A stretch of DNA of 19,541 nucleotides from Methylomonas sp. (GCA_026990815.1 JALXCS010000178.1:1-19541); one strand, 5' to 3'. Shown: positions 7,967 through 16,080, counted from the first letter of the stretch. The notes: generated from the letters alone by a model not told the origin. Translations and numbers: made by a program.

Positions 7967-8410
7967 TCACCCATTTTGCTGCTTGCTTTTCATACCAATC
8001 TCGACAGCACGACTTTTCCCAGCAATTTTATCCAAAATTCCGTTGATATATTTGTGACTGCCTTCGGCTCCAAAACATTTTGCAAGATCAATGCTTTCAT
8101 TGAGAATCACCCGGTAAGGAATGTCTGGACGTTTGAGTAATTCGTAGACACCTATTCTTAAGACTGCACGCTCTACCAGATTGATTTTTTCCAGTGGCCG
8201 ATCAATAAACTCCGACAGCGCAGCATCAATTTCATTGAGTTGCTCCGGAATTCCGTGAATCAACTCAAAAAAATAATTTTTCTGGGCATTTTTTAATCTG
8301 TCTTCTTCAATGAACTGATGCTCTATCGCACTAAGATTTTGCCCCGTAACTTGCCATTGATACAACGCTTGAACCGCACACTTCCTTGCTTTGGTTTTAG
8401 CCTGACTCAT
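7967..8410 (-). CDS. nusB: Transcription antitermination factor NusB
   Basis: NusB binds boxA RNA with S10 and supports rRNA antitermination together with NusA, whose gene lies in the neighbouring operon. The 147-residue product is of normal size and all-helical in pattern. It shows the family signatures RKCAVQALYQWQVTGQ, ERAVLRIGVYELLKRPDIPY, RVILNESIDLAKCFG and HKYINGILDKIA. Its ATG overlaps the ribH stop by four bases (ATGA), indicating translational coupling. The ribH-nusB pair is typical of proteobacteria. Confidence 0.96.
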   Translation of the reverse strand: MSQAKTKARKCAVQALYQWQVTGQNLSAIEHQFIEEDRLKNAQKNYFFELIHGIPEQLNEIDAALSEFIDRPLEKINLVERAVLRIGVYELLKRPDIPYRVILNESIDLAKCFGAEGSHKYINGILDKIAGKSRAVEIGMKSKQQNG

Positions 8411-8886
8411 TCAGCTTCCAAATTGTTGAATAAACTTACCATTTCAATTGCCGACAGCGCCGCCTCGGCACCTTTATTGCCCGCTTTGGTGCCTGCTCTT
8501 TCAATGGCCTGTTCAATAGTATCAACTGTCAACACCCCGAAACTAACAGGAACATCATATTTTAAAGATATACCAGCAATACCTTTTACACATTCTCCAG
8601 CGACATATTCAAAATGCGGCGTCCCCCCCCGTATCACCGCCCCAAGAGCAATAATCGCGTCATATTTTTTTGATACAGCAACGCGCTGAACAACCATTGG
8701 TAATTCAAATGCCCCGGGCGCTCTGACAATATCAATATTCCCTTTGTTGGCTCCATGCCTAAGCAATGCATCAACAGCACCATTTTCCAATTGCTCAACG
8801 ATAAAACTATTAAAGCGAGATGCGACAATAGCAAAAGTACTTCCTTGCACTAAAAAATCACCTTCGTAAGTATTGATAACAGCCAT
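8407..8886 (-). CDS. ribH: 6,7-dimethyl-8-ribityllumazine synthase
   Basis: Lumazine synthase condenses 5-amino-6-ribitylamino-uracil with dihydroxybutanone phosphate in the last but one step of riboflavin synthesis. The 159-residue product has the motifs AIVASRFNSFIVEQLENGA, RAPGAFELPMV and GAVIRGGTPHFEYVAGEC, with the catalytic histidine at H91. E. coli calls this gene ribE. It is the first gene of the visible ribH-nusB-thiL-pgpA cluster; the ribD, ribC or ribBA genes often placed upstream are absent and replaced by the divergent secretion cassette. The leader shows AGG only about 13 bases before the ATG, so the ribosome binding site is weak. I see no FMN riboswitch in the 132-base upstream spacer. 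Confidence 0.96.
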   Translation of the reverse strand: MAVINTYEGDFLVQGSTFAIVASRFNSFIVEQLENGAVDALLRHGANKGNIDIVRAPGAFELPMVVQRVAVSKKYDAIIALGAVIRGGTPHFEYVAGECVKGIAGISLKYDVPVSFGVLTVDTIEQAIERAGTKAGNKGAEAALSAIEMVSLFNNLEAE

Positions 8887-8928
8887 TATTTTTTTTAAAC
8901 CTGATTAAAAAAGTTAAAACTGGTTGTC

Positions 8929-8934
8929 ATTATA
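8929..8934 (-). promoter_or_regulatory. Probable -10 element of the ribH promoter
   Basis: On the minus strand a perfect TATAAT (8934-8929) lies about 43 bases before the ribH start. The -35 region is poor (TTAATC at 15 bases, or weaker hexamers at 16-18), so the promoter may need an activator. The whole divergent spacer 8887-9018 is AT-rich. No convincing promoter for the plus-strand exporter gene could be picked by eye. Confidence 0.5.
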
Positions 8935-9018
8935 CGCTACCAGCTTACAGATTAAGATTTCTTCAAAAAAATTCTATGTTATGCTTTTTGAATCAGAACC
9001 ATAATTGTTTTTCAATCA

Positions 9019-11184
9019 ATGGAAACCAGCAAACCAAACGTTTACAAAGACCAGTCACCTGATTCAGCGATAACACATGACGACCCTCTACTTCTTGCCC
9101 TGCTTGCAATCTGCGAACTCTACAATTGTCCTCAATCTGTTGATTTTTTAATATCCGGCTTACCCATAGACAACTCCAAACTCTCTCCTGAATTATTCAT
9201 TAGAGCTGCCGAGCGCGCAGGATTGTCAGCATCACTTATTAAAAGACCGCTAGACCAAATTACCAACCTGGTACTTCCGGCTATCCTGATTCTTAACAAC
9301 CAACAGACTTGTATTTTGACCAAAAAGGAAAAACACCAGTTTCATGTCATCTTACCTGAAAGTCACATGGGAAAAAAAACCATCAATTCTGAAGAATTGC
9401 AAAAAAACTATTCCGGCTATACCTTTTTTGTACAACCTCAGTTTCAATTTGACGATTCCTTGGTGCTAGAACAAGCCGCCACTCCAAAACACTGGTTCTG
9501 GGACGTTATTTTCCAGTCCTGGCCTATTTACAGCGAAGTTTTTATAGCTTCATTTTTGATTAATCTTTTTGCGCTTGCATCACCATTGTTCATTATGAAC
9601 GTTTATGACCGGGTTGTTCCAAACCATGCAATCGAAACACTTTGGGTGTTAGCCGCTGGGGTTTTTATAGTTTTTTCATTTGATTTGTTAATGAAAATAC
9701 TTCGTGGTTATTTTATTGATGCCGCAGGAAAACAAGCCGACATTATATTATCATCGACGATCTTTGAAAAAATACTCGGTATTCGTTTGGCTGTCAAACC
9801 TGCTTCCACAGGGGCATTCGCCAATAATCTGCATGAATTTGAATCATTTCGAGATTTTTTAACCTCTGCTACTCTCGCCACATTAGTAGATCTGCCCTTT
9901 TTAATTTTATTTCTTTCTATTATCTGGCTGATTGGAGGTAGCTTGGTTACTATTCCGATTGCAGCAATCCCGCTAGCTCTAACAACTGGAATTGTCATTC
10001 AAAAACCTTTAAAGAACACCATTCAAAAACTATTCAATTTGTCTGCAGCCAAAAGCGCCACTCTAATCGAAGCACTTGGCAATATGGAACCTATCAAATC
10101 CGTCAACGCCGAAGGGCAATTACAAAAACAGTGGGAAGATACCATTGGAGAAATCGGCAAACTTGGTATGAAATCACGGTTTTTAGCCTCAATTGCTATT
10201 CACGTTTCGGTTTTTTTCCAGCAAATTGCTTCAATCAGCGTAGTGATTTTTGGCGTATATAAAATTGCCAATGGCGAACTGACCACAGGCGGACTAATCG
10301 CCTGCACTATTTTGACAGGCAGGTCCCTAGCCCCAATGTCCCAGATTGCTTCACTTCTGACTCGATACCACCAGGCCAAAGCGTCATTAAATTCATTAAA
10401 TGAACTCATGAATCTTCCCAGTGAAAAAAACGATAAAAAGCCTTTTACACGCCCAGATTTAATTGGGAACATAGAATTTAAAAACGTTTCCTTCAGTTAC
10501 CCCGACCAACCCCTGAAAGCACTCGACCAGGTTTCCTTCAAAATAAAAGCCGGTGAAAAAATAGCTATCTTGGGACGTATTGGCTCAGGAAAAAGTACCA
10601 TAGAAAAATTGATCCTGGCATTATATGAGCCTCAACAAGGATCAATCCTCATTGACGGTACCGAGATTAAACAAATCTACCCGACAACTCTCAGACGGCA
10701 GATTGGATATGTGCCACAAGATATTTCACTGATGCGAGGCACGATTTACGACAACATTGTTTTCGGAGCCAAACATGCCGATGAACATAAAGTGGCCACA
10801 GCCTCAGAAATTTCGGGAGTTAAAGATTTCACTGCCCAGAATCCGCTTGGGCTAAATTTACAGGTAGGCGAAAGAGGTGCAGCGTTATCAGGTGGACAAA
10901 AACAAAGTATTGCTATCGCCAGAGCATTATTACATCATCCGCCTGTGTATATTCTGGATGAACCCACCAATGCTATGGACAGTCGTAGCGAGGAAACTTT
11001 TAAACAACGCTTTTCAAGACATTTGCAAACGAATCAAACGCTCATTTTAATAACTCACCGCGCATCACTACTAACACTTGTAGACAGAATCATCGTTCTT
11101 GAAAGCGGCAAAATAGTAGCTGATGGCGCTAAACAGCAAGTCCTTGACGCATTAAAACACGGAAGAATAACTGCATCCACCTAA
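9019..11184 (+). CDS. Type I secretion ABC transporter, LapB/HlyB type with degenerate C39 domain
   Basis: An inner-membrane ABC exporter that powers export of an RTX protein or adhesin in one step. The 721 residues divide into three parts. The N-terminal peptidase-like domain (about 20-135) lacks the Cys-Gly of active C39 proteases and so should act as a substrate-docking (CLD) domain. The membrane domain follows (about 165-440). The nucleotide-binding domain (about 470-715) has Walker A GRIGSGKST (K525), signature LSGGQ (623-627), Walker B VYILDEP (D647, E648) and the H-loop histidine H680, so it looks active. LapB is a closer match than HlyB, because of the DDPLLLALLAICELY opening and the LapC-like neighbour. 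No ribosome binding site is evident before the ATG. It is first in a cassette with the fusion protein (11 bases on) and regulator. Confidence 0.92.
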   Translation: METSKPNVYKDQSPDSAITHDDPLLLALLAICELYNCPQSVDFLISGLPIDNSKLSPELFIRAAERAGLSASLIKRPLDQITNLVLPAILILNNQQTCILTKKEKHQFHVILPESHMGKKTINSEELQKNYSGYTFFVQPQFQFDDSLVLEQAATPKHWFWDVIFQSWPIYSEVFIASFLINLFALASPLFIMNVYDRVVPNHAIETLWVLAAGVFIVFSFDLLMKILRGYFIDAAGKQADIILSSTIFEKILGIRLAVKPASTGAFANNLHEFESFRDFLTSATLATLVDLPFLILFLSIIWLIGGSLVTIPIAAIPLALTTGIVIQKPLKNTIQKLFNLSAAKSATLIEALGNMEPIKSVNAEGQLQKQWEDTIGEIGKLGMKSRFLASIAIHVSVFFQQIASISVVIFGVYKIANGELTTGGLIACTILTGRSLAPMSQIASLLTRYHQAKASLNSLNELMNLPSEKNDKKPFTRPDLIGNIEFKNVSFSYPDQPLKALDQVSFKIKAGEKIAILGRIGSGKSTIEKLILALYEPQQGSILIDGTEIKQIYPTTLRRQIGYVPQDISLMRGTIYDNIVFGAKHADEHKVATASEISGVKDFTAQNPLGLNLQVGERGAALSGGQKQSIAIARALLHHPPVYILDEPTNAMDSRSEETFKQRFSRHLQTNQTLILITHRASLLTLVDRIIVLESGKIVADGAKQQVLDALKHGRITAST

Positions 11185-11195
11185 AATTTGTCGCC

Positions 11196-12551
11196 ATGCT
11201 CAAAAAAATCATCCAATTAAATGCCAGAAAACGGATTCAGGAACATGACCGGGCTTTTATTTCCAACGTCCATGATTCCAGTTTCTATGTCGTACCATTA
11301 AAAACTCATATTATTTTGTGGATCAGCTTTATTTTTGTCGTTATTGCTTTGGTTTGGGCAAATTACGCAAAACTTGATGAAGTTACCCACGGCAGTGGCA
11401 AAATCATCCCTTCCAGCCAAATCCAGGTCATTCAAAATCTTGAAGGTGGTATTCTTGCAGAAATAATGATCAAAGAAGGCGATCTGGTCAAAAAAGGCCA
11501 GCCACTACTGCGACTTGACGATATTCGCTTTGCTTCGTCTCTCAATGAAAGTCAGGTCGACTACTATGAACTACTTGCCAATATTGCCAGGCTTACTGCA
11601 GAAGCCTACCAACAACCATTAACAATACCGGAAGAAGTCGCCAATAAATTCCCTGAACTTGCTAAAAATACTAAATCACTTTATCAATCTGAAATTTCTG
11701 AACTTAACGCCAATATTGAGGCACTACAACATCAATTAGCCCAAAAACGGCAAGAGTTATTAGAACTTAAAGCAAAAAAAAACCGGATTTCAAGAAGCTA
11801 CAGCCTTCTCAACAAAGAATTAAAAATGTCTGAACCTCTAGTTGCGCAAGGAGCAATGTCGGAAGTAGAAATTTTGCGCTTGCGCAGAAATGCAAATGAT
11901 CTTTATGGTGAATTAACCTCTACCAAATTGGCTATGCCAAGAATCCAGTCGGCCATTAATGAAGCAAAACAAAAAATCAAAGAACAAAAAGCCCACTTTC
12001 AAACCAAAGCGTTTGAAGAACTGAATAAAAATAAAGCTGAACTCAAAAAAGCCTCAGAAAGTAACCTGGCATTAAAAGACCGAGTTAATAGAACATTAGT
12101 TATCTCACCGGTAATAGGGGTTGTCAAACAATTAAAAATCAACACCATTGGAGGCGTCATCCAACCAGGAATGGATTTACTGGAAATTGTTCCGGTTGAA
12201 GACCAGTTAGTGATTGAAGCTAAAATTCGTCCGACTGACATTGCGTTTCTTCACCCTGGTCAAAAAGCGATGATAAAACTAACTGCTTATGATTTCTCCA
12301 TTTATGGCGGCTTACCTGCAACTTTAGAACATATTAGCGCTGACAGCATAATTGATGAAAATGACAGACAAAGCTATTTCTTGATTCGTTTACGTACCGA
12401 AAAAAACTATTTGCAAAAAAATGGAGATAAACTAGAAATAATTGCGGGAATGACCGCAGATATTGACATCTTAACTGGAAAAAAATCAGTACTGGACTAT
12501 ATATTAAAGCCAATACTTAAAGCAAAAGCGAATGCCCTGACAGAACGATAG
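11196..12551 (+). CDS. Type I secretion membrane fusion protein, HlyD/LapC family
   Basis: The periplasmic adaptor that links the inner-membrane ABC exporter to the TolC-like channel. The 451-residue product has a short cytoplasmic N-terminus, one membrane anchor (about residues 39-57) and a first lipoyl half with the family motif GSGKIIPSSQIQVIQNLEGG. A lipoyl second half of the motif follows (EIMIKEGDLVKKGQPLLRLDD), then a long coiled-coil hairpin (about 155-290) rich in Lys, Glu, Gln and Ala, and the second lipoyl/beta-barrel part (about 295-430) with RTLVISPVIGVVKQL and EIVPVEDQLVIEAKI. Length and order are normal for LapC/HlyD. The ATG has no recognisable ribosome binding site. It lies 11 bases after the exporter gene and 21 before the regulator gene. 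Confidence 0.93.
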   Translation: MLKKIIQLNARKRIQEHDRAFISNVHDSSFYVVPLKTHIILWISFIFVVIALVWANYAKLDEVTHGSGKIIPSSQIQVIQNLEGGILAEIMIKEGDLVKKGQPLLRLDDIRFASSLNESQVDYYELLANIARLTAEAYQQPLTIPEEVANKFPELAKNTKSLYQSEISELNANIEALQHQLAQKRQELLELKAKKNRISRSYSLLNKELKMSEPLVAQGAMSEVEILRLRRNANDLYGELTSTKLAMPRIQSAINEAKQKIKEQKAHFQTKAFEELNKNKAELKKASESNLALKDRVNRTLVISPVIGVVKQLKINTIGGVIQPGMDLLEIVPVEDQLVIEAKIRPTDIAFLHPGQKAMIKLTAYDFSIYGGLPATLEHISADSIIDENDRQSYFLIRLRTEKNYLQKNGDKLEIIAGMTADIDILTGKKSVLDYILKPILKAKANALTER

Positions 12552-12572
12552 CTGATTTTTGTTTCCAATAAT

Positions 12573-13217
12573 ATGAGCAATATTTTTATTTTCACAAAAA
12601 ACCCGCGCCTGTTAAAAAAATGGAAAAATACGCTGAGTGACTCCTATTCAGTTCAATACACAACTGATGTTTTTGATATCCCTGCCGATATTAAACCTGA
12701 ATCGCTCATTATCCTCGATGCATCATTTTTTATTGAAAATACCATTGATTTTAGCTATTTAGAAAAATTTCCCGCCAAAGTACTAATTATGGGAGATCAA
12801 TATCCTGAAAATTTACAAATTCAGGCCATTGCATCAGGGGCTTCCGGTTATTGTGATAATGATTATTCTGACACGTTGCTTCACAAAGCCGTTACAAGTG
12901 TTATGAATGGCGAAATATGGCTGCAACGACATTTGCTCCCAAAAGTGATTGGAGCCTTTGGCAAAATCCCAAAAAACAATATCAATGAGGAAAAAAAGTA
13001 TGAAAAATTATTGAAAGAACTATCCAACAGGGAACTAGACGTCGCGAAAATGATCGGCGATGGAAAAACCAATAAAGTAATTGCTTCTTCGTTAGACATA
13101 TCAGAACGAACAGTAAAAGCCCACCTAACTTCAATTTATAAAAAACTTCGCATTCCCGACCGGCTTCATCTAGCGATTTCTATTTCTGAAATTAATTCCA
13201 ATCAGAACAGCGCTTAA
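12573..13217 (+). CDS. LuxR-family regulator with degenerate receiver domain (VpsT/CsgD-like)
   Basis: A 214-residue DNA-binding regulator. The C-terminal part (about 145-210) is a LuxR/NarL helix-turn-helix: LSNRELDVAKMIGDGKTNKVIAS then SERTVKAHLTSIYKKL. The N-terminal part (1-125) has the receiver fold pattern but not its active site. Where the acidic pair is expected stand T8-K9, the conserved Ser/Thr region reads MGDQ, and the conserved Lys is missing in GASGYCDND. Only the presumed phosphoacceptor position (LIILD, D49) is kept. This resembles CsgD and VpsT, biofilm regulators that do not follow the usual phosphorylation scheme. A WLQR sequence (116-119) sits where VpsT has its c-di-GMP-binding W[FLM][TS]R motif. 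It lies inside the secretion operon, so it probably controls the cassette or its adhesin substrate. c-di-GMP binding is inference. Confidence 0.85.
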   Translation: MSNIFIFTKNPRLLKKWKNTLSDSYSVQYTTDVFDIPADIKPESLIILDASFFIENTIDFSYLEKFPAKVLIMGDQYPENLQIQAIASGASGYCDNDYSDTLLHKAVTSVMNGEIWLQRHLLPKVIGAFGKIPKNNINEEKKYEKLLKELSNRELDVAKMIGDGKTNKVIASSLDISERTVKAHLTSIYKKLRIPDRLHLAISISEINSNQNSA

Positions 13218-13237
13218 ACAACTGATACATCAGAAAC

Positions 13238-13267
13238 TTGTGATATTCTATTGAATTCCAATATAAT
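13238..13267 (+). promoter_or_regulatory. Sigma-70-type promoter before the TolC-like gene
   Basis: TTGTGA (13238-13243) and TATAAT (13262-13267) are separated by 18 bases, giving a predicted start near 13274. The -35 matches 4 of 6 and the -10 is perfect. It lies in the 126-base gap between the regulator and the outer-membrane channel gene, which suggests the channel can be made independently of the exporter genes. Confidence 0.6.
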
Positions 13268-13343
13268 ATCAATAACAGGGTGAATTTTCATTTTACCGCC
13301 AAGCATTTTAAACACTCTAACCTCATAAAAAATAGAGATAATC

Positions 13344-14681
13344 ATGCGTGCATCACATTTTTATACCATAAGTTGCTTCGCTGCCAGCATAAGCTTTTCT
13401 GCATGTATTTTTGCCCAAAATCTACAAGAAGCAGTGCAGCTGACCATTGATGAAAACCCACAAATTCAACGCGCCAGATCTGAACGACTGGCTGTTGAAC
13501 AAGAAATCAGTCAAGCAAAATCCAGTTATTTTCCTTCCATTGATCTTCATGCCGGTTACGGTTTCGAAAGAAGCAATAACCCTGTAACACGGCGGGGCAA
13601 TCCTGATGGAAAAAAAAGAAACGTCGATTATGATCGCACTGAACTTTCTGCCAGTTTAAGACAAATGCTGTTTGATGGCTTTGCCACACCCAGCGAAGTA
13701 AAACGACATAAGGCCAGAACAGATGCTCGTGCCTATAACGTTTTTGGACAAACCGAAATTACTGCCCTCGATGCAGTAGAAGCTTATCTTAATGTATTAC
13801 GTCGCATGGATTTACTACAACTCGCCAAAGAAAATCTGGAAATCCACCAACGCACCAACGATCAAATTATGTTACGGGCTGAACGAGGTGTTGGAAAGAA
13901 AGCCGATGCCCAACAGTCCCTAGGACGTTTAGCTTTGGCAGAAAGCAATGTAAAATCCGAAGAAGGAAATCTATACGATACTGAAACAGCTTTCCAGCGG
14001 GTTATCGGAGTCCTACCCAAAAATCTGGATCCAGCACCCGACCCTATTGATAGTATACCGGAAAGTGTCGATGCTGCAATTGAAGAGGCAATTGCCAATC
14101 ATCCCATTTTGAAATCTGCTAACTCTGACATTGAATCTGCTTTTGCTCAACACAAAACTGCGGCTTCAAGTTATTATCCAAGAGTTGATTTTGAAGCTGG
14201 TTATTCCTGGAATAATAATCTGGATGGTGTCCCCGACAAAAACGAGGATCTCACCGCCATGGTCAGAATGGAATGGAATGTTTTTAATGGCGGCAAGGAT
14301 ATTGCCAGACGCAACGAAACCGCACACCGCATTACTGAGGCAAAAAATATTCGGGATAATACTTACCGACAAGTAGTTGAAAGTATGAGATTATCCTGGA
14401 CCGCTTATCAGACCGTCAAAAACCAGATGATTTTTTTCAAGCGCCATAGTGATGCCAGCATCAAAACCCATCAGGCCTACCAAAAACAATTTAACATTGG
14501 CCAGCGTACTTTGCTGGATTTACTTGATTCCGCCAATGAAATGTATTTGGCAAAAAGTGCTTACGTCAATGCTCTGTACGACCAGCAGTTCGCCATGTAC
14601 CGTATTTTGACCAGTAAAGGTATGCTGAATCAATTTCTGGGCACGAAATTGCCTGAAGAAACCATGCCCATTGAAAACTAG
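13344..14681 (+). CDS. TolC-family outer-membrane channel (LapE-like), type I secretion
   Basis: The outer-membrane duct of the type I machine. The 445-residue product begins with a signal peptide (about 1-24, cleavage after ACIFA). Two structural repeats follow, each with beta-strand and long helical parts, as in TolC/LapE. Family-like stretches are LQEAVQLTIDENPQI, SYFPSIDLHAGYG, DAVEAYLNVLRR, SSYYPRVDFEAGYSW and FNIGQRTLLDLLDSANE near the C-terminus. The repeat around 45-60 (AKSSYFPSIDL) is echoed near 275 (AASSYYPRVDF), the usual internal duplication. The ATG has only a weak AGAGA ribosome binding site. It follows the exporter, fusion protein and regulator genes and has a separate promoter. 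Downstream, at 14682-14737, no clear terminator is seen, only a weak CTGAA/TTCAG dyad at the rnd stop codon. Confidence 0.92.
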   Translation: MRASHFYTISCFAASISFSACIFAQNLQEAVQLTIDENPQIQRARSERLAVEQEISQAKSSYFPSIDLHAGYGFERSNNPVTRRGNPDGKKRNVDYDRTELSASLRQMLFDGFATPSEVKRHKARTDARAYNVFGQTEITALDAVEAYLNVLRRMDLLQLAKENLEIHQRTNDQIMLRAERGVGKKADAQQSLGRLALAESNVKSEEGNLYDTETAFQRVIGVLPKNLDPAPDPIDSIPESVDAAIEEAIANHPILKSANSDIESAFAQHKTAASSYYPRVDFEAGYSWNNNLDGVPDKNEDLTAMVRMEWNVFNGGKDIARRNETAHRITEAKNIRDNTYRQVVESMRLSWTAYQTVKNQMIFFKRHSDASIKTHQAYQKQFNIGQRTLLDLLDSANEMYLAKSAYVNALYDQQFAMYRILTSKGMLNQFLGTKLPEETMPIEN

Positions 14682-14737
14682 TTCTCTGGATGGAATTCAA
14701 CACTCTATACAGAAATAGTTATTTATTAAGACCTGAA

Positions 14738-15901
14738 TTATTCAGAAGTTCCTTTTTGCTCAACAGCTATCCTGCCTTCTGCAATTTTTAGGCTGGCAAT
14801 ACCGTGTAGCATTTGAAGTAATTCCTTTCCTGCCATTTCATAGCGCCAACCTTTTAACAACGTGCAACTTGGGTCATCAAACAATAGCTTTTCGATATCC
14901 TTTCGAGTTGCAAGGATTGAGGGACTCAAGAAATTTTGATCTGCGCGAACACGAACAATAGCACCCAAAACGTCAATTACTGCCTCTTGTTGTGGTGTTT
15001 TTTTAGCAGGCTTGCCATTTTCATGCAATTTTATCGGTGCTTGATCTTGTGCCTGTTTTATAAGATCACATAATTGCCTGCCATGTTGTTTGGCGGTACG
15101 CATATTCATATTTCTGACTTTAAAAAAATCAGGCATTGTTGTAGGTTGCAATCGCGCGATATCCACCAATAAATCATCTTTTAACAACCAACCTCTCGGT
15201 TTATTTTCCCGTTTTGCAGTTTTTTCCCGCCATTCAGCCAAATGCTGAAGAACTGATAGCTGCTTCCCTGTTAATTTATTTTTGCCTCGGATTTTTAGCC
15301 AGGCGTTTTGCACCGGAATATCATACAAATCTGGCTGTGAAAGCTTGTCAAAATCTTCTTTTAGCCAATCAGATCTTCCCATCTGTGCTAATTTTTGAAC
15401 CATAATCTGGTAAATTTTGGCCAGATAAATTACATCTTCCGCCGCATATTTAAGCTGCTCATCACTTAAAGGGCGAATGCTCCAATCAGTTCTGGTATGC
15501 GCCTTGTCAAGATTGATGTTCAAATAAGTTGATACCAGCATCGCGTAACCAGGATTATCCTGAATGCCTAGAACAGGGGCTGCGAGTTGAGTATCAAATA
15601 CCGGCTCAAGAATTTTTCCGGTTAAATGATAAAAAATCTCAAAATCTTGCTGACAGGAATGTAAAACCTTAACAATGTCATCACTGTCCAGCACCTCAAA
15701 AAGCATTTCTAAAGAAGGTAGCACCAAAGGATCGACACAAGCAACCCATTCCAAAGTTGCTATTTGTAAAAGGCAAAACTTAGGGTAATAGGTTTTTTCC
15801 CGAAGAAATTCTGTATCAAGAGCCAGCCATTTTTCCTGTTGGATTTTTCTACATAATTGGTCTAGTTTTTTTGGTGTATCGATATATTGAATGGATTGCA
15901 T
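14738..15901 (-). CDS. rnd: Ribonuclease D
   Basis: RNase D is a 3'-5' exonuclease of the DEDD family that trims tRNA precursors and other stable RNAs. The 387-residue product has the exonuclease motifs in order: LALDTEF (D29, E31), HSCQQDFEIF (D86) and YAAEDVIYL (Y152, D156), so the catalytic set DEDD-Y is intact. FDTQLAA at 102-108 is a further conserved stretch. An HRDC domain follows (about 205-290), then a C-terminal helical domain. The length fits E. coli RNase D. It runs convergent to the TolC-like gene and is a single-gene unit. The ATG at 15899-15901 has no strong ribosome binding site. A small dyad, AATCAG (15935-15940) and CTGATT (15944-15949), lies about 34 bases upstream. Confidence 0.96.
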   Translation of the reverse strand: MQSIQYIDTPKKLDQLCRKIQQEKWLALDTEFLREKTYYPKFCLLQIATLEWVACVDPLVLPSLEMLFEVLDSDDIVKVLHSCQQDFEIFYHLTGKILEPVFDTQLAAPVLGIQDNPGYAMLVSTYLNINLDKAHTRTDWSIRPLSDEQLKYAAEDVIYLAKIYQIMVQKLAQMGRSDWLKEDFDKLSQPDLYDIPVQNAWLKIRGKNKLTGKQLSVLQHLAEWREKTAKRENKPRGWLLKDDLLVDIARLQPTTMPDFFKVRNMNMRTAKQHGRQLCDLIKQAQDQAPIKLHENGKPAKKTPQQEAVIDVLGAIVRVRADQNFLSPSILATRKDIEKLLFDDPSCTLLKGWRYEMAGKELLQMLHGIASLKIAEGRIAVEQKGTSE

Positions 15902-15979
15902 AAATTACATAAAAGCTTAATGATTGAATGGTAAAATCAGTACCTGATTGCTTTGTACATAACAAAAATTTGTGTAATG

Positions 15980-16080
15980 GAGGTGAGTGATTGAAATAAC
16001 AAAACCTTCTATCGCAGGGATGCGATAGAGAGCTACACGGATGTATCTATGCGTGCCTTTCTATTTCAATCACTCACCTC
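15980..16080. repeat. 101-base palindromic element with 19-base perfect inverted ends and GGA-loop hairpins
   Basis: GAGGTGAGTGATTGAAATA at 15980-15998 and its exact complement at 16062-16080 frame a 63-base centre. Inside, read on the plus strand, TCTATCGCA (16008-16016) pairs with TGCGATAGA (16021-16029) around a GGGA loop. A smaller stem, TACA/TGTA (16034-16037 and 16042-16045), closes a CGGA loop. It fills most of the 225-base spacer between rnd and the hydrolase gene, which holds no other gene. It could be a small non-autonomous mobile repeat (MITE/REP-like) or a structured RNA with CsrA-type binding loops. No target duplication is evident. The structure is seen directly; its class is inferred. 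Confidence 0.7.

Noticed and set aside
8887..9018. FMN riboswitch upstream of ribH
   Set aside because: The spacer is short and AT-rich and shows none of the conserved RFN-element helices; ribH inside proteobacterial clusters often lacks it.
9019..9420. Active C39 peptidase in the exporter (bacteriocin-type leader cleavage)
   Set aside because: The catalytic Cys-Gly is missing at the expected place, so a docking function fits better.
14733..14745. CTGAA-TTA-TTCAG dyad as a terminator between the channel gene and rnd
   Set aside because: The stem is only five A/T-rich pairs and the T-run is short and displaced.
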